From Ursus arctos (Eukaryota > Chordata > Mammalia > Carnivora > Ursidae), in the NCBI RefSeq assembly GCF_023065955.2, contig NW_026622797.1:55735689-55799688 (forward strand): a stretch of 64,000 nucleotides of DNA, read 5' to 3'. The position numbers and the translations under genes were made by a program. A model generated the notes under the pieces. It was not told where the DNA came from. It ran no database searches and was given only the letters and a program-made list of their open reading frames with translations. Of the stretch, positions 11,767-23,700 are shown in pieces; position 1 is the first letter of the stretch; each line of letters begins with the position of its first letter.

Positions 11767-12000
11767 CAGTCAAACCTTGAAAAATATGAGTTTGAAATGT
11801 GTGGGTCCACTTATGTGCAGATCTTGTTTTCAATAAATATGGTACAGTACTATAAATGAACTTTATCTTCTTTTTGATTATAATAATATTTCTTTTCTTT
11901 AGCTTACTTTATTGTAAGAATACAGTAAATAATACATATAACACACAAAATATATGTTAATTGACTGTTTATGTTATTGTTAAGCTTCTGAGCATCAATA
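11767..12000 (+). mobile_element. Tigger-type (Tc/mariner) DNA transposon, 3'-truncated
   Basis: Starts with cagtcaaaccttgaaaaat and 'gtgtgggtccacttatgtg', a decayed terminal repeat of the 'cagttgaccyttgaacaac...gggtccacttatacg' group, followed by 'gcttactttattgtaagaat' and 'ataacacacaaaatatatgttaattgactg', all in the order of that nonautonomous Tigger family. The second terminal repeat is missing: antisense old L1 begins directly after. No transposase remains. The subfamily number is not assigned. Confidence 0.8.
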
Positions 12001-12014
12001 TTTTGTATTTTTTA

Positions 12015-12532
12015 GCATGGAAGTTCTGTACATACTTTGTTAGATTTGCACCAAAGTATTGAACTTTTTGAGGGATTATATTTTTAATTTTGGTGTTCAT
12101 CGGTTTGTTTCTACTATATATAAATAGTATGTATATTTTTATCTTACAACTTGCCTAAATTACTTATTAATTCCAGTTTTGCTTTTTTTGTAGATACCTT
12201 GGAATTAACTATAACAACAATAACGTCATTCTACAACTAGGGGCAATTTTATTTTTTTTAAATTTCTGATCTATATGCCTTTTTATTTCTTGCTTTGCAT
12301 TATTGCACTAGCTGGAACTTTGAGAAGTATGTTGAATAAGAGGGGTGAGAGTGAGTATCCTTGTCTTGTTCCCAAATTCAGGGAGAAAGTGTTCAGTCTG
12401 TCATCAATAAGTGAGATGTTGGCTATAGGTTGATGTTATATGTTCTTTATCAAATTTAGAAAGTCCCTTACTCTTCCTATTTACTTGACAGTTTTTATCA
12501 TTAATTGGTATTGAATTTTGTCCAACGCTTTT
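12015..12532 (-). mobile_element. Older L1 ORF2, antisense, part 1 of 3
   Basis: Reverse complement of ORF2 downstream of and within the reverse-transcriptase region: 'actttgttagatttgcacc', 'atatgcctttttatttcttg', 'atgttgaataagagggg', 'tatccttgtcttgttccc', 'gttgaattttgtccaacg'. The sequence stops abruptly at 12532 and resumes at 13266-13284, with a second L1 between. Many stops in all frames. Confidence 0.85.
12515..12532. repeat. Target-site duplication (left) of nested L1
   Basis: attttgtccaacgctttt here and attttgtccagtcctttt at 13266-13283 match in 15 of 18 positions and bracket the inserted L1. Confidence 0.85.
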
Positions 12533-13265
12533 GAAAAAAATTTTATTTATTTAATTTGAATTTAAATCCAACTAATTAACATATGGTGTATTATTAGTTT
12601 CAGAGGTAGATTTAGTGATTCATCAGTTGTATATAACACCCAGTGCTCATTACATCAATTGTCCTCCTTAATACATCACCCAGTTACCCCATACCACCAC
12701 CCACCTCCTCTCAGACAACCCTCAGTTTGTTTCCTATATTTAAGAGTCTCTTACAGTTTGTCTCCTTCTCTGATTTCATCTTACTTTATTTTTCCCTCCT
12801 TTCTCCTATGATCCTCTATTTTGTTTCTAAAATTCCACATGAGTGAAATCATATGATAATTGTCTTCCTCTGATTGACTTATTTTGCTTAGCATGATACC
12901 CTCTACAAATGGTAAGATTTCATTTTTGATGGCTGAATAATATTCCATTATATATATACATACATCTTCTTTATCCATTCATCTGTTGATGGGCATCTGA
13001 GCTCTTTCCACAGTTTGGCTATTGTAGACATTGCTGCTGTAAACGCTGGGGTGCAGATGCCCCCTCAGATCACTATGTTTGCTCCCTTGGATAAATACAT
13101 AGCAGTGCAATTGCTGGATCATAGTATAGCTCTATTTTTAACTTTTTGAGGAACCTCTATACTGTTTTCTAGAATGGCTGTACCTGTTTGCATTCCCACC
13201 AACAGTGTAAGAGGCTTCCCTTTTCTCTGCATCCTTGCCAACATCTGTCATTTCCTGGCTTATTT
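12533..13265 (-). mobile_element. Carnivore-type L1, 5'-truncated, inserted in an older L1
   Basis: Same subfamily and orientation as the copy at 9793-10845: 'gtgattcatcagttgtatataacacccagtgctc', 'caaccctcagtttgtttcc', 'attgtagacattgctgctg', 'gtgcaattgctggatc'. The reverse frame 12781-12978 shows IYIMEYYSAIKNEILPF, the ORF2p C-terminus, with an internal deletion of about 20 bases relative to the other copy around 12900. It is bracketed by an 18-bp target-site duplication made of the host L1's own sequence. Confidence 0.92.
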
Positions 13266-13453
13266 ATTTTGTCCAGTCCTTTTTTTCTCTATCAGTTGAT
13301 ATGATCATATAATTTTTCTTCTTTAGCCTATTAATATTCTACTACACAGATTGATTTATTCCAGTAATAAATCCCACTTGCTCATGGTAAATACTTCTTT
13401 TTATACCTTGCTAAATTCTATCTGCTAATATTTTGTTGTTAAGAATTTTTTGT
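13266..13453 (-). mobile_element. Older L1 ORF2, antisense, part 2 of 3
   Basis: Continues the interrupted reverse-transcriptase region: 'tatgatcatataatttttcttc', 'ttagcctattaatattct', 'aataaatcccacttgctcatgg', 'gctaatattttgttgttaag'. These directly follow the motifs of part 1 in an intact L1, confirming that the middle L1 is an insertion. Confidence 0.88.
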
Positions 13454-13647
13454 GGGTTGCCTGGGTGGCTTAGTCAGTTAAGCATCTGCCTTTGGCTCAG
13501 GTCATGATCCCAAGGTGAGAGAATGGAGCCCCTGCTTGCCTGAGAGCCTGCCTCTCCTTCTCCTCCCACTTGTGCTCTCTCTCACTATCTCTGTCTCTCT
13601 CTGTCTCTCTCTCAAATAAATAAGTAAAATCTTTAAAAAAAAAAAAA
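13454..13647 (+). mobile_element. CAN-SINE inserted in older L1
   Basis: Head gggttgcctgggtggcttag, 'gcatctgcctttggctcagg', 'catgatcccaaggt', CT-rich middle with CTCTCTGTCT units, tail 'caaataaataagtaaaatcttt' plus A13. Part of the SINE middle (the 'gatcgagccccgcatcgggctcc' block) is shortened. Both sides are antisense L1 ORF2. Confidence 0.93.
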
Positions 13648-13850
13648 TGTGACTCCGTCCATGGAGGATAATTGTCTGCAAGGGCTTTTGTTTATTTCCT
13701 TGTTTATCTTGTCTTTGTCTGGTTCTGGTATCAAGGTAATGCTAGCTTCATTAAATGATTTAGGAAAATTTCCCTCCTCTACTGAGAGAGATTGTGTAGA
13801 AAAAAATGTTGATTCTCTTTAAGTCTTTGATAATATTCTCCAGTCAGTGG
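13648..13850 (-). mobile_element. Older L1 ORF2, antisense, part 3 of 3
   Basis: 'tgtctttgtctggttctggtatc', 'aaggtaatgctagcttc', 'tccctcctctactgagagag', 'tctctttaagtctttgataatattc' continue the same reverse-transcriptase segment toward the element's 5' side. Homology fades after about 13850. Confidence 0.85.
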
Positions 13851-14295
13851 GGATGGGATCCCAGCAATCTACATGGCCTTTTCTCACATCCCTCCAGCTA
13901 GGCTGTTGCACCTTTCTTCCTACAGCTTCACTCTACACTCAGCCTAAGATGGTGTGAGATGGGGGACACCTTTCTCTTGTGTTTTGGTGGAGTAGAGTGC
14001 TTATGTCTAATAGGTTTTTTGTTGTTGTTTTGACAGGCTGCTCCTTTCCTTTTGCTAGAATAAGCAGTCTTTGGGATAGGGGGTTCTTTTTTTGTACCTG
14101 TTGGTGTTTCCTGTTTGTCAGCATCTTCAGCTCCCAGTTTGAGAAATATGAGGCAAAAGAAAACCCGGGGGACTTATCACTGTTCTGTTCCTTAGGTCCT
14201 TATATCCCTAGCCAGGGTAACTTCTTTCCTTATTTTTGAATCTTCCTATGTTTCTTTATATGTTTCTTTATACATATCTATGTTTCTTTTACATG
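13851..14295. other. Unassigned, slightly GC-richer stretch
   Basis: No family recognised. Open frames of 86 (+, 13979-14239) and 61 codons (-) overlap here without a domain. It may be further decayed LINE sequence. Confidence 0.4.
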
Positions 14296-14319
14296 CATAT
14301 ATATACATGCATATGTATA

Positions 14320-14376
<57 letters not shown>

Positions 14377-14378
14377 GG
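14296..14378. repeat. (TA)n/(TG) AT-rich microsatellite
   Basis: Alternating AT/TG/TA runs of about 80 bases. The Tyr-Ile rich frames on both strands here are simple-repeat artefacts. Confidence 0.9.
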
Positions 14379-14379
14379 A

Positions 14380-15810
14380 GGGTTTTGTTGTTTTTGTTTT
14401 TTTCTCATACATGATGAGAGGATGGGGAAAGTATGTCGATTCCATCTTTCTGTAATTGGAAATCTCACTCTTTCTAGAGTTTTTAATGTGAAATTTTAAA
14501 ACCAACAACAATCTGTTCTAACACATATGCTAATTTAACTCTCAAACCTTTCATCCTAATTATGATAAATGCTTGAGTCAAATTTAAACATAGATCATAA
14601 TATTCAGAATAGGGAGTGCTCAGTTAAAATATCAGTCAGTTATGATTAAGGGATTACATGGACTAATACCTCTGATACTTTCATACAATGAAAACCTTAC
14701 CCAAGAAATAAAAACACTTGAGATTCAAGAAATAGAAGACTTGGCTTAGAAGAGCCATAGAAAGAAATACAAAAAGAAAATCAAGCATAATAACTAGGCA
14801 CCATTAAATTATTAATTTAAGAGTAGAATAGAACGTTAAATAACTATGTATACTCCCACCCTAAAAAAATTAAGTTCCCATTAATATACTGTAATTAATA
14901 ATTTGAATGATTTTGGTACAAAACTGGAGCATGGTGTAATAAGGACACATTAAAGGTTATGATATATTTACTCATGTTCCTGCCTTTTCCCATATTTAAA
15001 GTTCTATTTTCGTCCACAAAGTACAGTTGAATGCCATACAGTAACAACTTATTATTTAGTTTTAGATGTATAATTAAAATTTACATATATTGTGATATAT
15101 GCATGATATCATAAACACTGATTATTGCAGAAATTATTTTTAAAACTGATTAAAATAAGAAAAATATAAGACAAATAAAATTAAAATGAAATATTGGAAT
15201 AATTTTAGACAAAAGAGCTTTTAAATAATAAAATACTATAAAATTACATGTCATTAATTTTTCAGTGTAACAAATTATAAAATAATGCCTTGAAAAAAAT
15301 GTAAAATGCAAAGTGAAATAAGAAATGGGAGATGTAATTTAACTAATGGCCGATAAAAATGGTAGTAATAAAAAACTTACCCCATCCCACATCTGCCAAA
15401 GTCCTACATTATTAGAATTTTTTTAAAGCAATGGAGCTGCCATGTTTGCTTCAAAAGAAAATGTTGCCCCCACATTGTGCCATGTCATGGAATAAGGGAA
15501 ATTTTACAACTCATTTAATAATAAGAAAATATAATAATATAATTTATTTAAATCAGCGTGAATAAAACCTACATTACTATTGTGGAAAAAATAATATAGA
15601 GAAAAATGCATATAGTTCAATGTCATTTATGTTTGAAGGCAGTGTGCACATCTGTTAAACCATTGTTGTGTAAGCAAAGAAATTAAATGAAAAATATATG
15701 AAAGTTTTCTTCTAGTGATAAGATTAGGCAGGTAAATGTAGATATGTTCAATTGCTTAAGCTGGGTGTTGAGTACATGATATTCAAGGCATTTGTGTTTT
15801 TTAATCCAAG
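14380..15810. other. No recognised feature, 1.4 kb
   Basis: AT-rich, unique-looking. No repeat or coding signal recognised. Confidence 0.5.
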
Positions 15811-16590
15811 TATATATAATACTATTATATATATATACATATATATATACACATATATATACTATATACTATATATACTATAATACATATAGTATAGTAT
15901 ATATAGTATATAGTATATATATATAGTATATATAATATATATTATAGTATAGCATAGTATAATATAGATTATGGCATATATATAGTATTATAATATATAT
16001 TATAGTATAATATATATTATAGTATAATATATATTATAGTATATAGTATATATATAATATATATTATATTATATAATATATAATATACATATTATATTAT
16101 ATTATATTATATATAATATATATAGTATAGTGTATATATAGTATATAGTATATATAGTATATAGTATATATATTATACTATAAATATATTATAGTATAGT
16201 AAGTATAATATATATTATAGTATATATATAATATATATTATAGTATATATATAGTATATAGTATAATATATAGTACAGTGTGTAGTATATATAATTATAA
16301 TATATATTGTAGTATAATATAATATATATATTATAGTATATAGTGTAGTATATATAATATAGTATATATTATAGTATAGTATATATAGTATATATAGTGT
16401 ATAATGAATATTATATAAATATATAAATTTATATATTTATATATTATATAAATATATATAATATATTATACACTATATATGTAATAATATATATCATAGT
16501 ATGTATTATATATATAATATACTATGATATATATTATAGTATATATGTATATTATATGTATATATATTTATATATTATATATTATATAGA
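15811..16590. repeat. ~780-bp TA-only low-complexity island with internal tandem units
   Basis: Almost only A and T, built from TATATAGTATA / ATATTATAGTATA strings with rare G and C. A 17-bp unit taatatatattatagta is repeated perfectly three times at 15991-16007, 16008-16024 and 16025-16041. Many strings are self-complementary, so strand-slippage and cruciform formation are plausible. It grades from the TA run at its left edge and ends in 'attatatagagatgtattat'. Confidence 0.95.
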
Positions 16591-16685
16591 GATGTATTAT
16601 AAGTTATTTCTGAGAAGTTTGATTTCAAGAATAGATAGATGATTACTTTTAACATAAAATTTAGTATGTATTTTTGCACCTTATA

Positions 16686-16705
16686 TGTGTGTGTGTGTGT
16701 GTGTG
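16686..16705. repeat. (TG)10 microsatellite
   Basis: Pure TG run ending in 'gcacag', close to the right edge of the TA island. Confidence 0.95.
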
Positions 16706-17649
16706 CACAGAAATACCTATACTGAATATGATGTTCAATATATATTGAAAAAGATTTGGAAAGCTATACATCGAGTTCTGCTAGTGCTGTTTCTGAGGTG
16801 TTGGAATAAACACTGGGGATTCAATGATGTCAGAGTTTTATTTTGCTTTTTTTTTTTTAATTATTTGCCTATTGTTTAAATTTATAATTTTAGATTTCTT
16901 TCTACTTTAAGAAAAATTTTAAAGAAATCAATTTAAATTCAAAAAAGTTAAAAAAGGAAGCTTACTACCAAGCAAATAAATCTTTCATTTTTCCTAGATC
17001 AAAATAGAAGTCAATGATTTCTTAATTTTAAATGGAATATTCAGTAATAATGTCCTTTTCAATTCTTCTAGTTCTTATGTAAACTTGAAATGATTTCTAG
17101 AGACCCTAATAAATAGAAATTGATTTTATTACTTATTTTTCCTTTGTCTTAGAGGAAGCTCATGGGAACATTATAAATCACTGCCACCCATATATATGTA
17201 ATACAAAGATTGGCCATTTTCTATTATATAATTTCTTACAGTCATTTGGAATTCTAGCCATACACTACAGTTCATCAGATATCTGTGTTACTAAGATACC
17301 TATTTACCAGAACATCTTTAAAAAAAATTTCAGTCTTCTGTGACAACTACCACGCACTGCTACTGCATGGTTTTAGCCCATTAAAGGGTATAATCCTTAC
17401 TCTAGTCCTTACAGCCCTTGTAAACTAAATGTATCTTCTTGCATGTGTGTTTGCCTTTTTTCTTTTCATTTAAGTCTGCTCTATCCACTGTGTTCTTCCT
17501 TTCCATATTTAACAATCATCTCATTTAGTCAAAATATCTGAATTACATAGAGCCTAATGTATTTTCAACTCTATTATTTAAAAAAAGATATATCTTGTTA
17601 TTTGCAAAAGCATTACCCAAATATTTTTTCTTTTATAATTATGTGTTAA
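16706..17649. other. No recognised feature
   Basis: AT-rich sequence with a T10 run near 16849. Nothing identified. Confidence 0.5.
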
Positions 17650-17757
17650 GATCTACTACTTCCATTTCTTAGTTGCTTGTTTTTTTCTCATTATTGTTTC
17701 TATGATCTACTACTTCCATTTCTTAGTTGCTTGTTTTTTTCTCATTATTGTTTCTAT
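17650..17757. repeat. Perfect 54-bp tandem duplication
   Basis: Bases 17650-17703 and 17704-17757 are identical over 54 positions, starting gatctactacttccatttc and ending tcattattgtttctat. There is no third copy and no mismatch, so the duplication is recent (or an assembly artefact). It is not part of any repeat family recognised here. Confidence 0.97.
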
Positions 17758-19734
17758 GACCTATAAATGAATATCAATATACATATGAAAATATTTTTAA
17801 AAATAACATCTAATTATCATTTCAAATTTATTTTTCCAAATGTGCATTTAATAAGTGAGGGGAAAATAATGTTATGGATTGTTTTACGTTTTGAAATTAA
17901 TAAATTAGAGAATAATTATTTCATAAGAAATAAGGATTTGGCCTGCGATCTGAAAAGGTTATGCCATTGTTCTTATGTCAGATTGTGCAGAGGGGAGCTA
18001 AAATCATATAGTCTTAAAAGGTAGGGAGAAATAAAGCAATAATTCAGATAATGTAAAAGTACATGAAATCCATTATAATTTGGAAGATAAATAAATTAGT
18101 TAAACCATATCTCTAAAATCTGTAGATTAGTCATAGTTCCCCTGGAATTATTCTAGTATATTGCTAAGCTAATTTTCAAAATTTTACTAAAAATTCCAAA
18201 CATTTGCTGAACTCTGCATTGTATTCTAAAGACACAAAAGATTTTGTTGCATTACTATTGAAAAACTATTTTGTTACCCATGAACAATCTGGAGCAGAAC
18301 TAACTAATTATATTATGTAGGCACAATGGCCTAAAAAAAGCAAACAGATACCAGATGGCAATAAAAGGGCAATTATCAATAACACAGTAAGAAAAAATTG
18401 TCCACATCAATTAAATCTATCAAACCAGTAGGAATTAAAATAAATAAGTTAATTTGCATGCACATTCTACTCCCAGAAATATAAGAAGGTTAGATAAAAT
18501 ATCTATCAATAGGCTTCTTGCAATACTCAAGATTGACATTCCATTTAAACATTTTGTCCGGCAAAAAAGATTTCTCATAGATTAAAAGTGAGACCCCAAT
18601 TAGCATCTACTGATTTGTCTATGTTATAACTGGCAGAAGTCTACTTGGTAGAGAAGATTTTACTGTGGACAAAAGATAAAAATCCACATACTCAATATAC
18701 TCTTGAGAATCTACTACAAGTATGATTAAGACCATGGCACTACTTCCTAGAAACAAAGTTTTCTCTCATTTAATGTCCACCTACTGCTATTTTCACAGTT
18801 CATCACAGTAGAAATAAACATTAAAAGATTCTAAATACTATATTTGGATTGCAATTTTCTGGGAGCAAAGTAAAAGCCATTTTTAAAAAGCTATTTGGCA
18901 GCAGTTGATTAAATTCTGTTCCATCCATTATTTTAACCATGTAGACTTTGTTCTTTTTTGGTGTGTTAACAGCATCTTATCATCTTTAGAAAATTTGCAG
19001 AAAAGAGATTCAATCTGGATAGTGGCTATACTTTCAGATCGATGGCCCTTTAGTTACTGGTTTATTTTCTGCTCACTTTCCTAGGACTCTTTCTTCATAG
19101 AATTGTGTTTTAGCTAGTCGACCAAAATAAGTTGAGCTGCAAAGAATATGAATGACTTTGTGCCTGGCTGGTTTGGCTTAATACTTGGTCATTAACTAGA
19201 CAGTTTACATTGATATTCCAAGAATTATCATTTGGGAAAGTAATTTCCTTTCTCCTGCCATCTGGTTTAGCACGATATTTCAGCAAAGCCAAAGTAACCT
19301 GAAAAACAAAAATCTGTAATGTGGACAACTAATATTGAACATGATGAGGTCATGGACTTAGCTCTAATCTAAAGTTTAGAAAATGTTAAAAGCTGTTTCT
19401 ACGGAGCATGGTAACCTGGCTCAAAATTTAATAAATGCAATTGTTTCTAACTTGTCCTACTAGCCATTATGATGTGGTAGTTCCCTTGAAATCCTACCTT
19501 ATTTGTGATATATGCCATATTAGTGCAGTGTTGCCACTGCAAACAAAGGATTCATTCTTACAGTCTAGGTAAAATGTTTAAGGGCTATCACTAATCTACA
19601 TTATTGTTTAGGTGTTTATCTGCCTAAAATCTGACATAAACCTTTTGGATTAACATTGCAGATGATTATGTTATAGGCTTGTACGTGGTTACTCCTAACT
19701 CAGAAAATATCTGTTACCTGAACAAGAGATTTTA
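17758..19734. other. Repeat-poor stretch, 2 kb
   Basis: No interspersed or simple repeat recognised. Composition is complex, particularly 18940-19600. Only incidental frames (85 codons + at 17767-18024; 72 codons - at 19110-19328). Possible conserved noncoding sequence, not testable here. Confidence 0.5.
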
Positions 19735-19905
19735 CAAAGCATATTTATAAACATAATCTCATTTGGCTTCCTCAACATCTCTTAGAAATAATTTGTTTTA
19801 ATCTAGTTTAAAAAAATTAGTAGGTCATAAAATTTAAAGAATTATCCAAATATATTTAACTTGAAAATGAGAAATCTAAGATTAAGCCATTAGACTTAAG
19901 ACTAA
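19735..19905 (-). mobile_element. MIR-like fragment, antisense (weak)
   Basis: 'tttacaaagcatatttataa', 'ataatctcatttggcttcctcaacatctc' and 'gaaaatgagaaatctaag' sit in the same order and spacing as antisense MIR 'gcactttacatac...atctcatttaatcctcacaac...gatgaggaaactgag'. Low similarity. Confidence 0.45.
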
Positions 19906-20024
19906 AACACCATTAATTGCCTTTCTTTTGAAACTTTATTTGCATTTTTATGTTTTAACAGCAGAAAATAGGACACATTTAATTAAAATTATTATTTATA
20001 TTATTATTTGCTCAATACAGAGAG

Positions 20025-20517
20025 CTTTATGTGAATATTTATAATAGCTTTATCTGTAATCACCAAAAACTAAAAACAACCCAAAGACCTATCAACTGGT
20101 GAATTGTCAACAAATTATAATATATCCATGCAGTGGAATACTACTCAGCAATAAAAAGAACTAACTACTGATAGACTCAATAAGGTGGATGAATCTCAAA
20201 TTCAAGCCAGACTCAAAAGCCAAATGCAAAGTCCGCACAGTATATGTAGTATATGTTCTATTTTATGACATTTTAGAAAAAGGCAAAATTATGGGAAAGA
20301 AAACAAATCAGTAGAGTTCACAAGCTGGTGTGGGAGAAACAAATGGAGTATAAAGAAGCAGAAGGGAAAGTTTTTGCCATGATGGTAGTATTCTAATTCT
20401 TGATTAGTCTGGTTGGGCATGTGACTGTATACATTTGTTATGACTCACAGAACTGTGCAACTAAGAAAAGTGAATTCTTTTCTTATTTAAATTATATTTT
20501 AATAAATCTGACTTTAA
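20025..20517 (+). mobile_element. Old L1 3' end with 3'-UTR, sense
   Basis: 'actaaaaacaacccaaagac', 'caactggtgaattgtcaaca', 'tccatgcagtggaatactact', 'cagcaataaaaagaactaac' encode the decayed ORF2p C-terminus; then a typical 3'-UTR with 'gtgactgtatacatttgt', 'gaactgtgcaactaag', 'gtgaattc' and a terminal 'aataaatctgactttaa'. A CAN-SINE lands exactly at the 3' end, and a duplicate of the L1 end follows it at 20692-20705. Confidence 0.88.
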
Positions 20518-20705
20518 GGGGCACCTGGGTGGCACAGTCAGTTAGGTGTCTGACTCTTGGTTTCGGCTTGGGTTGTGATCTCAGGGTCATGAGATTGAGT
20601 TCCATGTTGGGCTCTGTGCTGGGTGCAGAGTCTGTTTGAGTTTCTCTCTCCCTCTGCCTTCTCCCTCAGATAAATAAATAAATCTTTACAAAAATCTAAC
20701 TTTAA
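20504..20705 (+). mobile_element. CAN-SINE with 14-bp target-site duplication at L1 3' end
   Basis: Element 20518-20691: head gggcacctgggtggcacagt, 'gtctgactcttggtttcggc', 'tgatctcagggtcatgagat', 'ttgggctctgtgctgggtg', tail 'cagataaataaataaatcttt'. The flanks aaatctgactttaa (20504-20517) and aaatctaactttaa (20692-20705) form the duplication with one mismatch. The target is the A-rich terminus of the older L1. This is the 'gactcttggtttcggc' CAN-SINE subtype. Confidence 0.95.
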
Positions 20706-20710
20706 AACAT

Positions 20711-23700
20711 ATAAATTTGTAAATTTTCTGAATATATGAAGAGATATACAGTTTTCATAATTTTTCTACCTGAAGTGGAGACACATGTAACAATTTGTTC
20801 TAAATAAATCAACCTCAGGCATACACTTAGATATTATTAACATATTTTCATTTAAGATTAGCTGTGGATTTGAAATATATTTTAATTTAAAAACAGATTA
20901 GAAATAGAAAATGAAAACCTTTCTGAGAGCAGTCAGAGGTGACAAATACAGTGGCAATGAAAATAGAAACCCTTATATTTTTGTGTTATGATACTCCTTA
21001 ATAAAGCCAGCATCCTCAAGAAGTGATACTCACTGAAAAGGTAAATAAGAAAAATCTACCTATAGGCAATAGTCTTTAACTGGAAGAACAGTCCTCCCCC
21101 GACACCCAGTATCCAAAAATCCCTAACTATAGCTTAAGCAGGTTTGTGCCTAAACTTTTATAACTCTTATAACTCAGAATGTCAACATTGTCAAAAAAAA
21201 AATGGACAAGTTAAACAGGCAAGGAGGGACTTATTCTAGACTATTGAAATAGGGGAGAAAGATTGAAATTTTAAGCACTGGGATGAGCTAGTGTCAAAGT
21301 ACCGGAGGACATCAGTGGGAAGGTTGAACAATGTGAGTATCCATCTGTGTTTGCCAATTGGGACTTACTGAGGTTGGGCTCCTACCCTCCCACAAAGACA
21401 GGGAAGTAGCAGTACTTTCTTTCCTGGTGGTTACATTTCAAAGATACAGCTCTTGGGTCCTGGAGAAATATATTTCTAGGTCATGAAACTTGCAAAAGTT
21501 TTGGAGAATAGTTACATCTTGAAGAGGCAGAGAAAGAATTTATACCTGCAAGTTTTCTAAAGAAAATAGTCTAAGGGAGGCCAGGAGACTATAGCTAGGA
21601 AAAAACCTGTCTAAGGGGAATGTTAAGGTAGTCTTAGTAAGCATAAGCTAAGTTCCAAGACTGTCAAAACTCTAAGAATCCCCAAACCACTCTATATAAA
21701 CATATCATTATGCCTGTTCCTAGAGATTTCTTCCCAAAAATGCATGAGAAGATGATCCTTAATAATTATTAAACAGCAGAAAAACAATAAGACCACCTAC
21801 ATGACAAAACAATATGTAAAATATTTGTAAAATACATACATTTGAAATGATGACATACACCAAAAGAAATTGAAACAATAAAAAAAATAGCAAGGCAGTG
21901 TAATATTTTAAAATTAAATTTTGAAAAGAACTTTCTGATAATGAAACATCCCTTCCATTATGTTCAGTGGACACTTCTTACATTCCTCTTTTGCTGAACA
22001 TCACCATTATACCTCAACACTTATTATGTTCTCTACCCTGGCATTTCATATCTTTCAATAGAACTATAAACAAAAAATTGAATCAATACTTGGGACAGTG
22101 TTTGCTTTGCAACCCCCTTGAAAGAGGGCTTGGCACTTTGACCCACATCTAAAAAGTACAAAACAAAAATGAAAGAAACAAAGATTCAGACCCCAAGGAA
22201 TAACCACCAAATGGATATTTTAAGAAAGGTGTCATGGATATATGAAGCAGGATATACAAAACACAATACCCAGTCAATTCCATAACCCTGCTCCAACAGA
22301 CAGCTCAGACATTTCCCCTTCCTACACTGAGTCTTTGAAATAGTACCCTCTATCATCCTATTAATTCAGCTATCAGCTTCATCTTGCATATGTGACTCGG
22401 CAAAACAGAAGTCCAAATATTAGCTGAACTATCATTTGTCTCCCTTAGGCACCCTTCCTGGGGTCTGCATACTCACCCCAGCTGACCAAGTTTGGCTTTT
22501 TCCTTTTATGTTCTATCTTATATTGTTTTGTCTTGTTTTGCTTTTTCTCTAGAGGTGATTCTGATGCCTATATATATCTATATGGTAAATAGAAGATAGA
22601 TGATGGATATTCCTTCCATATTGCTAATGAGTAACTCATTACTCTTCTACTTTTAGACTATTTGAATCTTGAAGAAAAATATTATTAATAAATAAATATG
22701 CATAGATTACAGGAATGAATGAATAATGTAAGCGTATTCTAAACAAAGCCAAACATTGGAGAATAGTGTTTGATATAGAGCCATCATTAGAGAAACTTTT
22801 TTTGGATAGAAAACCTGGAGTAAAATTCAGTAGGAAACTTTGGTTTACAATATGGAGATATTTCAGTTTAGAAAACAGAGCAAATATATGATAAACATTT
22901 TATACAGATATTGAAATGATAATTTCATGTAGAATGAATTGAAGAGAGACACTTCATTTCAGAGGTCTCATTTTATAACACAAGTATCTGAAAAACACTT
23001 ATGAGTTATATATTGCAAGACCATTAGTTTTCAAGTCCCAGAAGGAAAAGGGGAATAAATATGTAAATGAAAATTTGCAAGACACTTCACAAACAGGTAT
23101 TTTCTTTTGGAATTCTGAAATAAAGTTATACTGTAATTATTATCGGTAATAAAATAGGTGAATGGAATGGTAAGTTGTAAGTGATATTCAAAATATTAGT
23201 TTTGTGATGATCAATTTTGAGTTTAAATATTTATATTATTGTTACTGAATTACAGATTGAACATGAACCATTTTATGCTTTACATGTAGAAGAATATCTA
23301 TTAAAGGTGCACTAAGTGTTCCACTACCACTGTAAAATATATATATAAAATCTTGTTTCTTGAAAGGTTTCAAGGGGGCACATGTCTTTTCAGAATGAAA
23401 ATCAGATCATTTTGTTTGCTTGCTCAAACTCTTGTATGTAATAAAAGGCCATTAGTGTGTCAATAAAAATAACAGCTTCCTGGTGTGAATATAGAAGCCT
23501 CCCTCACATAACTCCAGTAATCCATTAGAAAAACAATAATTATGCCACAAGATGCTATCAGATGGTCTATTTCCCATTCTTCTAAATGGGACATTTATTA
23601 AGAATTCCACATTAGCCTAAAATCCCCAACTAACTTCCTAAAATGTAATTAAAAACAATAAAGCACCTGTGTAGCAATTTATTATGTAAAATACTTAAAA

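Noticed and set aside
14236..14511. Tyr/Ile/Cys-rich frames on both strands resembling a membrane peptide
   Set aside because: Product of the TA/TG simple repeat.
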